DNA of 64,000 nucleotides. Origin: Puccinellia tenuiflora. Taxonomy: Eukaryota > Streptophyta > Magnoliopsida > Poales > Poaceae. The stretch's first letter is position 1. Every line of letters begins with the position of its first letter. The stretch is taken from NCBI GenBank assembly GCA_012064385.1, contig QRDG01000622.1, forward strand, positions 62,001 to 126,000, read 5' to 3'. Positions 43,566 to 56,355 of this stretch are shown here, piece by piece. Both the position numbers and the translations under genes were made by a program. The notes beneath the pieces were generated by a model. That model worked only from the letters and a program-made list of their open reading frames with translations. It searched no databases and was not told the DNA's origin.

Positions 43566-46242
43566 ATGGATAATGTCAACTGCTATGTCGTCCCGCAGAC
43601 CACGGGCACCGGCCGGAACATCTTCCAGGGCGGCAGCCCGCTCTCGTCGTCGCTGCCTCTCCTCGGTGTGCAGCTCGTCCTCATCGTCGCCGTCACCCGC
43701 GTTCTCCACTTACTCCTCAAGCCGCTCAAACAACCCCGCGTCGTCTCCGAGATCATGGTACGTGCGTCCATAATTCATGGCCTCGGCGACAAGATCGGCC
43801 TGACTCTTTTGGGGGTGGATCGATGATGAAAATATTGTTCTGCTTTTCAGGGTGGCATTATACTTGGCCCGTCGTTGCTGTGTCGCAACGATGAGTTCAG
43901 GCAGCTGGTGTTCCCGCCGAGAGGGGAGCCGGTGCTGAACACCGTGGCCACGTTCGGCCTCATGTACGTCATCTTCCTCATCGGCGTGCGGATGGACCCG
44001 AGGCTCGCCGTCCGGTCCGGCAAGAAGGGTGTGACGATCGGCCTCTCGGGCTTCCTCCTCGCCCTGGCAATGACGGCGGTGGGTTCCAAAGGGGACGCCC
44101 TGGCCGCGGAGGATGACGTGTCGAAGCGTTTCACGTTCCTGTTCGCGCTCGCCGCATCGCTCTCCGTCACCTCCTTCGCGGTGCTGTCCCCGATCCTGTC
44201 CGAGCTCAACCTCCTCAACTCCGACCTCGGCCGCATCGCCATGTCGGCTTCCATGACCACGGACGGCATTGCGTGGCTCATCATGGTAGGCTACGTCCTC
44301 GCGGAGGCATACCTCGTGTCGCCGGCCACGTCGCTCTGGGCGTTCATGTCGGTGGCGGCGCTCGTCGCGTTCATATTGCTCGTGGTGCGGCCGATCGCGC
44401 TCCTGGTGATCGAGCGCACGCCGCCGGGCCACCCGGTGGACGAGACCTACATCTTCTTCTTCCTCCTCGTCGTGCTCCTCGTCGGGCTCTACAGCGACAT
44501 CATCGGCACCAATTCGTTCCACGGCGCGCTCATGCTGGGCCTGGCGATCCCCGACGGCCCGCCCCTCGGCACGGCCCTCGGCGAGAAGATCGAGGCCATG
44601 GTGTCCGGGCTTATCCTGCCGCTCTACTACGCCATGACCGGGCTCAGCACCGACGTGTGGGAGATGCACTGGGGGAAGCTGCAGCTCGTCATGATCTATG
44701 GGTGGTTCGGGAAGCTGGTCGGTGTCATGGTGTCGTCCCTGTACCTTGAGATCCCGTTTCTGGACGCCGTCTCGCTCAGCCTCTTCATGAACTCCAAGGG
44801 CATCGTCGAGGTCATCACCTTCACATTCTTCGTGACCAACAAGGTGATTCGTCGACCTGATCTCGATCATGACCAATAATACGATGCTTAATTTTGTCCA
44901 TAATGGCTGACATTCAAGACTGATTTCGTTGCGCGCGCAGCTCATCGGCAAGCACACGTTCAGCGCGCTGGTGTGCTCGTCCGTGGCGATCACGGCGGTG
45001 TCGGTGCCGGTGGCGGGCTGGCTGTACGACCCGGCGCGGCGCTACGCCGTGTACAAGCGGCGCACGGTGCAGCACCTCAAGGCGGACGCCGACCTGCGGA
45101 TCCTGGCGTGCGTCCACGACGAGTCCCACGTCCAGGGCACGCTCGCGCTGCTCGAGGCGTCGCACGCCACGCCGCAGACGCCCGTCAGCCTCTGCCTCCT
45201 CCAGCTCGTCGAGCTTGCCGGCCGAGCAGCGCCTGTGTTCATACCCCACAAGCTCCGCCGTAGCTCGTCCAGGGTCGGCCCGGCGCCATCGACCACCGAC
45301 TCCGACCGCATCATCAACGCCTTCTTCCAGTACGAGCAGCGGCACCCGGAGGGCGCCGTGTCCGTGCAGCCCTTCACCACCATCTCCCCCTACTCCTCCA
45401 TGCACGACGAGGTGTGCCGCCTCGCCGTGGACAAGCGCACCTCGCTCATCCTCCTCCACTATCACAAGCAGCACATGCTCGCCGGCGGCATGCGCGCCGC
45501 CATGGGGCTCCGCGTCGTCAACCGCAAGGTGCTGCAGGTCGCGCCGTGCTCCGTCGGGGTCTTCGTAGACCGAAACGCCGGGAACGTGGGCCTCGGCGCT
45601 TTCATCTTGCAAGACCAGTCGACGTCGTCCTCCAGCGGCCGCTCGTCGATGAGCGGCATGGGATTCCGGGCGGCGGTCGCGGCCCTCTTCTTCGGCGGCG
45701 GAGACGACCGCGAAGCCCTGGCCTACGTGACGCGCATGGCGCGGCACCCGGGCTCGAAGGCGGCCGTGATCCGGTTCCTGCCGACCAGGGGCATCAAGGA
45801 CGACCCGGCGGACCGGCGCGTGGACAACCGCGCCATCGAGGAGGTGAAGGCGCTCTCGGCGAGGAGCAAGTACATGAATCTCCAGGTCCAGGAGGAGCTC
45901 GTCGGCGACATGGAGAAGATCGTCGAGGTGCTGAGGGGGCTCGACAAGGCCGGCTACGACCTCGTGATCGTCGGAATGCGGCACAGGTGGTACCCAGTGA
46001 TGTCGGCCAACGGGCTGTCGGACTGGAGCGAGTGCCCTGAGCTCGGCGTCATCGGCGACCTCCTCGCGTCATCCGACTTCGACACGCCGTACTCGGTGCT
46101 CATCATGAAGCAGCAGGACCAGGGCGGGCTGAACGCCGCCGTGCCCGGCGCACAGGACGTGTGGCGTGGCGACGATGGTGGCGCGGCGCCCGCGCCTGAA
46201 CGAACAATGACAACTGCCGGATCAAGCAAATTCCGGCAATAG
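43566..46242 (+). CDS. CHX: Cation/H+ exchanger of the CHX (CPA2) family, 3 exons, 828 aa
   Basis: Exons 43566-43757, 43851-44843 and 44941-46242, all phase 0. Donors are GTACGT and GTGATT, acceptors TTTTCAG and GCGCAG; total 2487 nt. The N-terminal ~430 residues are a Na+/H+-exchanger domain with about 12 membrane segments (start SLPLLGVQLVLIVAVTRVLH; then GGIILGPSLL, LFALAASLSVTSFAVLSPIL, FHGALMLGLAIPDGPPLG, SLFMNSKGIVEVI). The C-terminal ~400 residues are the cytosolic regulatory part (DLRILACVHDESHVQGTLAL, LLHYHKQHML). It resembles the CHX15-like clade. Such proteins move K+ or Na+ against H+ in endomembranes or plasma membrane. The frame is open back to an ATG at 43389; I prefer 43566 (MDNVNCYVV) because family members start shortly before the first membrane segment. 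Confidence 0.92.
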
Positions 46243-46517
46243 CTAGGCCGGGGACGAGCAAGCACTGACATGATCTTGACTTTTCCAATGATAGGTGTTG
46301 ACCTCTCTAGTCTCTAGTTTCTAGGACCTGATTCAAATAGAGACCTTTACCAGTTTACTTCACAATTCATCTATGTTGGTGTACAGTCCCTAGCGAGTTA
46401 AAATAGTTTTGTGACCCGAGGCGCGCGAGGATCTACTTCTGGCCTGGGACAGGATACCCGGATCTTCATTAAGATTTAGCAGTACTTAACCCGCGTAAGA
46501 TGATTTAGATCAACAAT
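46243..46517. other. CHX 3' flank
   Basis: No feature seen before the tRNA gene. Confidence 0.4.
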
Positions 46518-46591
46518 GGTTTCGTGGTGTAGTTGGTTATCACGTCAGTCTAACACACTGAAGGTCTCCGGTTCAAACCCGGGCGAAGCCA
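46518..46591 (+). tRNA. tRNA-Val (AAC)
   Basis: 74 nt fold into a complete cloverleaf: acceptor stem GGTTTCG/CGAAGCC, D arm GTGTAGTTGGTTATCAC, anticodon loop CTAACAC (AAC), T arm CCGGTTCAAACCCGG, discriminator A. No intron and no encoded CCA. Internal promoters: A box TGGTGTAGTTGG (46524-46535), B box GGTTCAAACCC (46570-46580). A T-run follows. Confidence 0.96.
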
Positions 46592-46595
46592 CAAA

Positions 46596-46601
46596 TTTTT
46601 T
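46596..46601 (+). terminator. Pol III terminator (T6) of tRNA-Val
   Basis: A run of six T four bases after the tRNA 3' end. Confidence 0.8.
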
Positions 46602-46623
46602 GTTCATTAAAACATATCAGGAT

Positions 46624-47019
46624 GGATAATAAGGTGGAGAACATGGGTACATTTGCACCCGCCTTCAAAATGCATTTTCGCAATGTCCAAAAATTCCGAA
46701 AAAATATGCACGCGTACATATTGTAGTTTCTAGTGTGCGCCAAAAGTTTCATCCCAAAAATACTTTTTACTTGACTTGTGTGAAAAAGACAAAAATCTGA
46801 TATATATATATGTGTTACATGTAAGTCATAAAAATTTCTCTTTTTTGTGAATGAAAACTAAAATGTAAATTTTTCACGAAACTTTGTGTCATCAACACAT
46901 TATGCGAGATGTATGCGTGTACTTTTTTTCAGATTTTTTGAACATATTTTAAACATATTTTTAAATGTTTTTTCAAAAAACGGGTGCAAATGTACCCATG
47001 TTCTACCTATTCACTCTCG
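46624..47019. mobile_element. Mutator-type MITE (396 bp)
   Basis: 9-bp TSD TATCAGGAT at 46615-46623 and 47020-47028. Inverted ends share AGAACATGGGTACATTTGCA and continue with CCCG. AT-rich interior with no frame. The 9-bp TSD and long TIRs fit Mutator-like elements. Inserted 23 bp after the tRNA gene. Confidence 0.85.
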
Positions 47020-47028
47020 TATCAGGAT

Positions 47029-49296
47029 CCCTTATTTTCTGCGCTGACCAAACCTATGAATCTGATTGAACTCGAGCTTCAAAATCCCAATCCAGTTAAT
47101 CCATTCTGGCAGTCCCCCTCACATAATCAAATCAAGGCAGAGCAATAATTACCACGCACTTCTAATCTCCTGATTCTACACAGCATATGCTCTATGCTGG
47201 ATGCAGTACGCACAGTGCAGAACGCAAACTTACCGATTCTACCAGGCAAACAAAACTCCAGTCAAGCAATGACCTCTTCAGTGAGTTCCCAGTCCTCTAC
47301 TCAGCAGAAGCAATGATATTCATAGTTGTATGTGTAATTAACTGATGCAAGACCATTTCCATTGGTCATAGATGTAGGGGCAGATATCTCCAACAGAGAT
47401 CCTTTCATGATCTTCTGGCTTGTTCTTGACCTCAAGCAGAAGTTGCAGCCAACAGCTCGAGTAATCCTCGTGAACGAAACCTTTAGTCGGTACCCCTTCT
47501 GCCAGATTCTCACATAGCGAAGACCTTAGGCCAACAATCACCAAACCTCACCCCCTCCTTTGTTCATCAAGATATGACAAATTGACAAGTGAAACCTGGT
47601 GGCTATAATTTATACAGAATATTGCCTGTTCAAAAAAAATTATAGCAAGATTCTCCTGGCGTGCATCCCAACCTAATCCAACCAATGTGCATACACAGAA
47701 TGATTCTAGTAGCATCAGTGAAGTGTGCGCTACCACTACTAGATAATGGGACAGTCAATACTGCCATGAGATAGGTTATGACATATGGCTACTGCAACAA
47801 AATTGGGGTTTCAAATCTGGTTATTCTGAAATGTACCGATATTAAGATTCACTGAGTTGTCCAGATAATGGATTCGTACTATAGTATCAGAAACTTTCAA
47901 GAGTAACAAGCATTAATAAACACAGGCTGATAGAGCACTGCAGTACCAGGAACAGTGGCATCACTTTAGGAGCCCTTAGTTTCAGACGATAGACCTGGTT
48001 CAGTTCAACTTCAACATCACTTTAGGAAACCTTCATTTCCAAAGGATAGACTTGGTTCATGTCAAGTTTCATGCATGAAACTCTATATGCCCAAATACAA
48101 GGCACTGAGGATGATGAGGGCATGCCCAATTATCTGCAATGGAAATAGAACACACAATTTTCATTCCTCAACCTACAGTTATCATTGCATCGCATACCTC
48201 CGGAAGAGCGTGTTCTGAAAGTGAAGATCCAGAATATTTTAACTGTATACCAACTCAATTCAATTGTACTAGAGGAGATTTAACTCAATTCCAAACAGTT
48301 CTAAGTGTACTAGAAGTTCTAGCATCAGCTCACTACCACTGATGTGAGAAGGAAATCAGACCCCATGTTTTAGACAGAGTACAAGTAGTGCCAAGCACAC
48401 ACTTCATGTACACATTATACAAACAAAACTGATTCTAGTAGGAAGTTGCAATAAGCAATTTAGCTAAGCATGTTAAACTGAAACGGCAAACTAAAACTAA
48501 CAGATGCAGATAACATTGGATAACCGCGCTAGCAAATTTAATCAAAAGGGAACAATTATGTGCTGGCTATTCCTAGTCCTAGGCCATAACAGCATCAGGC
48601 CCAATATAAATGATAAACATATTTTATTTCATGGAAAAAATGAAAATTACCGAACATTGAACCTATACTGTCAAGAAATGGACAAGCATAACAGCTGTGT
48701 ATTTGGCTGCTCGTAGACCAGACACATGTCTATGATAAGCCTAACTGACATTCTAACAACTGCACACCAGCAACCACCATTAGTGCAACCACCATTAAAA
48801 TAAATGAACCTGTGTGATCAAGGTATTCACTCTGCTACCTTTAGTTACTAGGTTAGCCATGATGATTTTTTCGAAAGGTACACTATTCAATGAAGTTCCT
48901 CATTACAGCCTGTTGAGACAAAAATGGCATTTTCCAGATTGTAATGGAAGTTAAAATGAATCTTAAACAAGAGCAAAATATAAAATGGAGCATTCAATCA
49001 AGAAGAATAATCATCCTCAATGATATTTCAGATGCATAACAAAGAACTCATGCTAGTAAATGCCAACTAGTCCATATTCTAAGAAACAAAAGACAAGGAT
49101 CTCATGTTTGAGAAAAAGACAAGTTTCTCTCAACTAAGCAGAAAACCTTGTTTAAGTTACGAGGGTACTGGTTATCAACGGTGAATCTTGGAGAAATACT
49201 ATACATACTGAAGCTCATCTTCACACTCACCTGGCACAAAACAGCAATTCACCACTTTACCGGCATCTCTCTGTTGATAAAGTTACAGAAATAAAG
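47029..49296. other. Downstream region of EXO70, nothing recognised
   Basis: AT-rich sequence without domains, TIRs or LTRs that I can identify. Some blocks (CTTTAGG..CCTT.TTTC, about 47965 and 48018) are locally duplicated. It could hold 3' UTR or introns of an unrecognised transcript. Confidence 0.35.
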
Positions 49297-49408
49297 GGGA
49301 TAATTGATGATAACCCCCCCACGTGGCAAAACTTTGCTCAAAGGCCCCTTTTCGCTGTCACTGACATGTGGGGTTTAAGTGACCCGGGGGGTTATCATCA
49401 AATCCCCC
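49297..49408. mobile_element. Miniature MITE (112 bp) with 9-bp TSD
   Basis: TSD GAAATAAAG at 49288-49296 and 49409-49417. Inverted ends GGGATAATTGATGATAACCC and (reverse complement of the right end) GGGGGATTTGATGATAACCC. The middle can pair further. The TSD size suggests Mutator-like origin. Confidence 0.78.
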
Positions 49409-49856
49409 GAAATAAAGTGATAATGGCATGTGTAGGTCTGCCATGAATTTCATGATGGAGAGGTTTTCAGCAATCATAGGATTAGACCATCCAGGGAATC
49501 GTAAATAGAGCAACTCTTTTGAAATGTTTGAGCACACAAAGTTTTAAAATAAACATTGAAATGCACACATAAAACAGTCAAGATGTTAAACTAAAGTACC
49601 AAAATGGGACCCTAATTTTGTTACAAAATAATCACCGTACTAGTTCACATATACACACCTACAATCATGTACACCATTTGCCAAACCCCATAATTTCTTC
49701 ATGGAGGACAAAATACAAATGATACAACAATACAAGGTTGAGGTAAAAGAATATCAGCATTACCGAGGCACAGATATTCACCGAGATCCACGCCAGCAAC
49801 TTCATAGATCCCAGAGAGTAATAGGTTATCACAGGAATCACAAAGTACTTAAGTGA

Positions 49857-51814
49857 TCACTTTGCTGCTCCTTCAAACAAGTGTCGAATATGTGCCTCAA
49901 CATCTTCTGGGGTGTACTTGATGTACAAGTCACGCCCGGTTTCAGGAGCTGATTTTAGCCTAGCAATAAGAGCTGCGTACACTGGCATTACAGAATCCTC
50001 CACTGCAGACCTAATGTCCACTCGCAACTGATCATCAGCTATGACCCACTCTGATTGTGCAGCGTAGATCTCTTCAAAGTAGGTATTGAACATCCGCAAT
50101 TTCTGCAGCATTGCCTTGCCTGGGAGTCCACCAACACCAGGACCACCAATCTGCAGCACAGTTGTGACCTTGCCCCATGTTGTCCGCTGATAATCCATGC
50201 CCCAGCGACGCACTCTGGTTGTCATCTGCTTGATCCAGTCGTCACCAAGTAGAACACCTAGCTCGCTATCGTTCACTTTCTGGATGACGTACTTGCCATT
50301 GTTCATCAAGAAGATGCAAGCTAGTGATGGATCCCGGTAAAGCTTAGACTTTGTATCCAAATTCTTGTGCAGAACGTCCATGATCCATGCAATGTGCACA
50401 GCAAGTGCAGAGGTGGGGCGATCAGGGTCCACGGCAGCTGCAGCTCTACCACCAGCAGTAAGGTCACCTTCCATTACTTCTTCCAACGTCTGCCTTGACC
50501 CACATGCAGCACGGAGATAGTTCATGACATACCGAGTGATGGGGTGTATGCCACCACCAGGGGTGGCTACCCGGGCAGGGTCACGGCGGATGAGATTTTC
50601 CAGTTCCATGAATATACCTTTGATTGAGGAGCCAAGGGTGTTGCACACTGCAGAGACCTCTGCGCGGAGTGCGGCTGAGTAAGGATCCGAGAACACAGGG
50701 TCCAGGTCCGGGAGGATATCCCTCACAGCCTCATACATGTCAACGACACGGAAGAGGCGCTCCGGCGACCGGCTGGAGGAAGAAATAGCGTCACCGAATG
50801 ATATGAGCTGCAGAGCCTGAGTGCGCACAGCAGCAATGAAGGCGAGGTCACCGAAGGGGGCGAGACCGTCGAAGACGCGGTCACAGAGGCGGCGCTCGCT
50901 GGGAATCAGAATGCGGAAAACCATGTTGAATGCTGGGATCCAGCGGGCGATGTCGAACTCCAGCTCCTCCCAGGTGGAGGCATGGACCTCTTCGGCGGTA
51001 CGCGGTCGGACGCCAAGACGCGCGACGCTCTCGTCGACGAAGCCGCGACGCGCGGCAGCATAGGCCTCGGCGCACTCCCTGCCGAAGCCGGCGTCCACCA
51101 TCCGCCGCGAGATCTGGTGCACGTTGCGATCGACCCCGGCGAGAGCGCGTCGATGACAACGTCGTAGTCGGTGACGGGCTTGGCGATCGGGATCGGCTCG
51201 TCGTCGCCGTAGGCGTCCGCCCCGCCGTAGAACTCCTCGTCGTCGCTCCCGTCGGACCCGAACCCGCCGCCCGGGGCCAGTGGGGCGGCGTCGTCGGGGC
51301 GCTCGATGAGCGCCCGGAACTCGTCCTCCAGCCGCGCCATGCACCGGCTGAGCAGCTCGTCGGCGCGGTCGAGCAGGGCGCGGTTGGTGCCCGCGGCGTC
51401 GAGCTCCTGCACGGTGCCGATGAGGTCGTCGACCGCCTCGAGGAACGCGTCGGCGTCCCCCGAGTCGGCCCAGATGAGCCTGTCCATGGTGACGAACTGC
51501 GAGATCTGGCGGTCCAGCGTGCGCACGGTCCGCTCCATGGACGTCACGGGCGGCGGCCTCGCGGAGGAGGCCGACGGCGCCATCTGCGGCGGCGGGGGCA
51601 GCGGGGGCGACGCCGGCATGGAGCGCTCTCCGCGTTCGCCGCCAGCCGCCGAGGCGGCGGCTCCGCGCGCGGCGTAGATCTTGTCGAGCGAGAGGCGGCC
51701 GTCGTAGTTGGAGAAGACCTTGAGGATGTCCTCGGTCATGGTGTCGCTGCTCCCCAGCGTCTGCACGATGTGCTGCACCGTGTCGAGCAGCTTCTGCTCG
51801 CCGTCATCCGCCAT
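49857..51814 (-). pseudogene. EXO70B: EXO70B-like exocyst subunit gene with one apparent 1-base deletion
   Basis: Single exon. The ATG at 51814 opens MADDGEQKLLDTVQHIVQTL, as in EXO70B proteins, with DGRLSLDKIYAARG and RLEDEFRALIERP. This frame runs past 51126, where the homologous frame shifts by one base (between 51125 and 51126, just after SPGSIA). The rest lies in another frame to the stop at 49857: ISRRMVDAGFGRECAEAYA, WEELEFDIARWIPAFNMVFR, VHIAWIMDVLHKNL and KYTPEDVEAHIRHLFEG. With one base more the gene would be about 652 aa, the normal family length. EXO70 tethers secretory vesicles to the plasma membrane; the B group acts in autophagy-related transport and immunity. It is either a recent pseudogene or a sequence error. 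Confidence 0.9.
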
Positions 51815-52399
51815 CCGGTCGCTGCTACCGCTCCACGGCGGCGTGTGGCTCCGATCTGGAGGAGGGATCCACCTCTCGGCGCGCGCGCGGCTTGGGGCGG
51901 TGGTGGTTGTGGACTGGGAAGAGGGAGAGGGGATGAGGCGATGACTTCCGACGGGGAGCCCGTTCCCACGCGGCGCGGTTGCTTCTGGCAGAGAGGGGGA
52001 CAGCGCGTGGACTGGCCGTCGTCTTTACTGGTGGTAGGCACGGCACGGGCAGCGGCCGCGCTCGAGTGGCAGAGCCGCGTGGGACGGGTAACTCGGGGAT
52101 GGCGGCGGATGCGGTGGGATGGCCTGGCATGGACGGCTGGATGAGCGAGAGAGCGCGCGATGAGTTGGTGAAAATGGCGTGACCTCGGGAGAGCCGAAAG
52201 GCGAGAGTCGCGCATGCGCGACAGGAGGTGGGAAAAGTCAGAAAGGAGAGTGCGCCACAGGCCGACGGGGAAATTACGGCGTTGCGGAGTGGCGTGATCG
52301 ACGGGGAGGTCGGGCCGCCTGTGGGCTCTGGAGGGAGCACGCACACTCCGGCGAAGTGAATTGCATGGCAGCACGTCTTCAGCACATTACCCAGCGGCA
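51815..52399 (-). promoter_or_regulatory. Upstream region of EXO70
   Basis: GC-rich leader directly upstream of the ATG (51830-52350), then AT-rich sequence. No TATA box called. Confidence 0.4.
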
Positions 52400-52404
52400 C
52401 CACC

Positions 52405-53400
52405 TTGATCATCAATACCTACAGATGAAGCTTGTCTTGTGGTTATCACAACCAAACTGAAGATGTTAAATATGATAAATCGACTACCTAAACGACTTAA
52501 TCATGTCGCACCGTCGTAATGTGTCGTTTAGTGGGCCAGATTTGTCCAGAACTAGGTTAACCTCGTCTCCTCTCACGATTTTGGTCAAGCATGCGGTGTG
52601 CGTGATAAAAAAATTAAATACCTGAAGACGAGCCCCCAAGAAGAGACTTGTCATGGATACTCTCAAGGGTGAATCACAACACTTGTCAAACCGACCACCA
52701 TGACGTTGTTGGTTTATGCAGAAGCACATATTAGTCGAGCCGCAAATTCTGATGCTTCCAAATCCCATGATGTTCGATGATTTGAAGAAAAGCATTGCAA
52801 AAGAAATTTCAACTAAGTGAAAAACTTGTGTACGTATTGTGGTGTGGACTAATATAAACCTAGCAAGCTCGGTTAGTCTCTACCTCTTGTCCGCTTCAGT
52901 ATGCATGTGGTCTTTTGCGAATTGGACCAATCACTCTCTCTTCTTGTGCTTAAATATGCATGCTATTAGATATTATGTGGTTCAACAACCATGTGATTGG
53001 TGCTTTTCATGCACTTCAATCCCACAATAATGACTACATGGACAATCATATATTGTTGTGAGCATATGTTCTAACGATGGTTCATAATAGACGTTTCGAT
53101 TGTATACACCAAAGTATTTTACGAGTAAACGTAGCACAATGTAGTTTCTTTAGATCGCCATGTTTTGAGAAAAGCTTTGTACCAGCAGTCTCAAGTTTCA
53201 TCATCCTTAACGAGTGAAAATGATCATGTACTAAACAGAAATCATTGAACCATCATGTGTAAAATCGTGGTCTCTCCCTTTGATGAACATGAAAGGATTA
53301 GTAACTGTAGCTGGTAGGATGTCTTGTAAAATACATGTTTCTTCATGGACCATCACCTTGTGGTCTCTCCCTTTCATATGCTCGCCACCCTCCCACATCA
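52405..53400 (+). repeat. ~1.1-kb tandem repeat, unit A
   Basis: Anchor blocks: CCTAAACGACTTAAT (52486), CTGATGCTTCCAAATCC (about 52750), CAACAACCATGTGATTGG (about 52982), CATGGACAATCATATATTG (about 53037), CCATGTTTTGAGAAAAGCTTT (about 53159; core), ATCATTGAACCATCATGTG (about 53243). The same order recurs in units B and C. No coding capacity. Confidence 0.85.
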
Positions 53401-54355
53401 CAAACCCATCTATTGTGTCGGAGAAGACTAGATATTTTCACACAAAAACTATGATGTAGTCATCGGGCTTGTAGAGGTGTGGCTTGTAGAGGTGTTTCAT
53501 TTCCCTCACATGGTCACATGCTATGTGCATACGTTTAGTGCAGTGTCACCATACAAGATTGCTTAGAGTGGATCAATGTGAAATACAATGCCAAGTAAGA
53601 GAGCACATATTTAATCATTTAAAAAAATACGGACGGAAGTTAATATTTCGATAAACAGGTTTTACCCCAATCTCCGCTAAAGATACCAAATTAGGGATAT
53701 TAAAACTGAGCCAAAGAGGAGGCCTCCCACGCTACTCTCACAATCTGGATGATTTTGACCGTCTGATCTCCCTTTTATACGTTTTCGACCATTAGATCTT
53801 CATCCCTGAGGGATGCTTCTCTAGGCATCAATTTGGCGTTCCGTGGTTCACTGGGCCTACACCAGACACACCACCATCAGAGCATTTTTTCAGTTTATTG
53901 ACGTAAGTGACCTACTTGTTATGTGAAAGGACGGATATAGTTTACTCTTATTTCTTATTGTTATTACGTTGTTATGGAGTTGCTTCTAGCTCATGTGTGG
54001 AACAATACTCAATTAGCATTAGTTCAAGTATCATGTGTGAGTGTTACGACATTTTGATTCTGCACAAATAATAACAAGATATATCAAAGTTACAGTTATA
54101 TGATGTTCTTACCAAGTTGTGCTAGTTGGAAATAGATTTCAAATCCAAATGATCTAAAAATTACATGACATGTGGTGCTATGAACATAGCAACGGTTGGC
54201 TGTGCTCATGGCCCAGCCTCGGATACGCATGATGGATTCTTTGTGAAGTATGATCATGCTTTTTATCTCTTATCAAGTTAAACACGAATCCGCACCCCCT
54301 TTTGAAAGAAAAAAACAAATTAAGCACGGACAATGTTACATAAAATGCTTGATAC
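53401..54355. other. Spacer between repeat units, nothing recognised
   Basis: Single-copy-looking AT-rich DNA. An insertion or a strongly diverged unit would both fit. No TSD found. Confidence 0.35.
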
Positions 54356-54440
54356 AATGTGGTGCAACAACCATGCGGTGGTTGCTTTTGTGCAGTTCAA
54401 TCTAGCCATAAAGAGCACATGGCGACTTACTACACAATTT
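54356..54440 (+). repeat. Partial ~1.1-kb repeat unit
   Basis: ATGTGGTGCAACAACCATG followed by a CGGTGGTTGCTTTTGTGC stretch and ACATGG match the middle of units A-C. Confidence 0.65.
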
Positions 54441-54599
54441 GCAAAGAAATAAAGTTGATGTACGGGTTAAACCGTTAAAGTGCATGAGAAATGGCAGCAT
54501 CGAATAGGTATGTAGCCGGAGAAACTGCGATGAAAGAGCCGCGTCGCCTGCAGCCAACGTGCGAGTGCATTATTCATATGCGTAGACAGAACAGATGGC

Positions 54600-55560
54600 G
54601 ACACCGCTTTGTCATGGATACCTACATATGAAGCTTGGCTTGTGGTTATTAAAGCCAAACTGAAAGTGTTTAATTTGGTACATCTACTGCCTAAACGACT
54701 TAATTGTGTGGCACCATCGCACGGTGCCGCTTAATGGAGAAGATTTGTCCAAAACTGGATTATCCTCGTCTACTCTCACGATTATGGTCAAGTGTGTCAT
54801 GTGCATGACTAACATCTCAAAATCTGAAGAAGAGCTCGTGTGCATATACTCGTCGTGGATACTCGTAAGGGTGAAACAGAATCCTTAGCCAACCCACCAC
54901 CTTAAAGTGATTAGCTTATGTAGAAGTGCATGCCAATCTGAGCCGCAAATCCTGATGCTTCCAAAACCTATGATGTTCGATGATTCGAACAAAAGCATTG
55001 CAAAATAAATTCCAAATAAGTGCAAAACTTGTATAGGTATCGTGGTGTGGACAAATATGAACCTTGCAACCGTTAGGCTCTACCCCTCGTCCGCTTCAGT
55101 ATGCATGTGTTTTTTTTACGAATTACTAGCAAGCACTCTCTCTTTCTCACGCTTAAATAGAAACAATGTTTAGTCATGTGGTGCAACAACCATGTGATAG
55201 ATGCTTCTTCATGCATTCAATGTTGCAATAAGGACCACATGGACAATCATATATTGGTGTTCTCACGAAGATCCATGATAAACTTTTTGATTGCATACAC
55301 TGAAGTTTATTACGAGTAAATGTATATACTGAATTTCAACAATGTCATTCTTTAGATTGCCATGTTTTGAGAAAAGCTTTGCATTCGTCGTCTCAAGTTC
55401 CAATCATCCTTAGCGAGTGGAGACATGCATGTACTAAACAGAAATCATCGAACCATCATGTGGTAAAATTGTCATTTGATTCCCTTGTATGAACATGAGA
55501 ATATTTTTAACCATAGCTATAGGATGTGTTGTAGAATACCAGTCTCCTCGGTGGACCATT
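54600..55560 (+). repeat. ~1.1-kb tandem repeat, unit B
   Basis: Same anchors as unit A: CCTAAACGACTTAAT at 54690, CAACAACCATGTGATAG at about 55184, GGACAATCATATATTGGTG at about 55240, GAAATCATCGAACCATCATG at about 55440. Distance to the unit C anchor is about 1120 bp. Confidence 0.87.
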
Positions 55561-55789
55561 GCCTTCTAGTGTGCCAGTTACCCTTCCGACAAAAATCTTC
55601 AGGGCCAGAGGATCTTTCTAATAACTTGACAGGACCAAACTCTTTGCAGTTGGACGTCCCTTGTGAACTAGTTTCTAGAGACTTGGTGTCACATACAGCA
55701 AAGTATCCAACATGCGAGTAGATTATTCCTGCGCAAAATCCTGGGCAATGAACGTGTGCGGATGGAACCGATGGCAACACCAACATTGA

Positions 55790-56355
55790 TCATCGACACC
55801 TCGCAGTTACAAATGAACCTAAACGACTTAATTGCACGACATCGTCGCATGATGACGCTTAGTGGGGATATTCGGCGGATTTTTCCAACACTTGTATATC
55901 CTTGTCTTCTCTCGTGGTTCTTGTCAAGCGTGCCATGTGCATGACAAAAATCTGAAAATCTGAAGTAGAGCTCACGTGAAGGTACTTCTCGTGGATACTC
56001 TCAAGGTTGAAGAAGAAATGTAACGTAGTTAGTTTATGTAGAAGCACATGCCAATCGAGCCGTCAATTCTGATGCTTCCAAATCCTATGATGTTCCATTA
56101 TTTGAACAAAAGTGTTGCAAACTAAATTCCATCCAACAGTTAAACTAATGTAGGTATCATCTTGTAGACTAATGTGAACCAAGCAACTATTAGGCTCTAC
56201 CCCGTATCCGCTTCAGTATGCATATGGCTTTTTTATGAATTACGACCGATCACTCTCGCTTCTCATGCTTAAATAGAAAAACTATCAGATATCATACGGT
56301 GTAACAACCATGTGACTGGTTCTTCTTCATGCATTCAATGATGTAATAAGGACCA
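55790..56355 (+). repeat. ~1.1-kb tandem repeat, unit C (left part)
   Basis: Anchors CCTAAACGACTTAAT (about 55810) to AATAAGGACCA (56355). It stops at the Athila insertion point and continues at 63735. Confidence 0.87.

Noticed and set aside
43710..45984. Long minus-strand open frames opposite the CHX gene (427 and 356 aa)
   Set aside because: Low-complexity His/Glu/Asp/Arg-rich shadows of a GC-rich coding strand; the plus strand has family motifs and matching splice sites.
50930..52144. 404-aa plus-strand frame opposite EXO70
   Set aside because: Shadow of GC-rich coding sequence; no domain, biased Arg/Gly composition.
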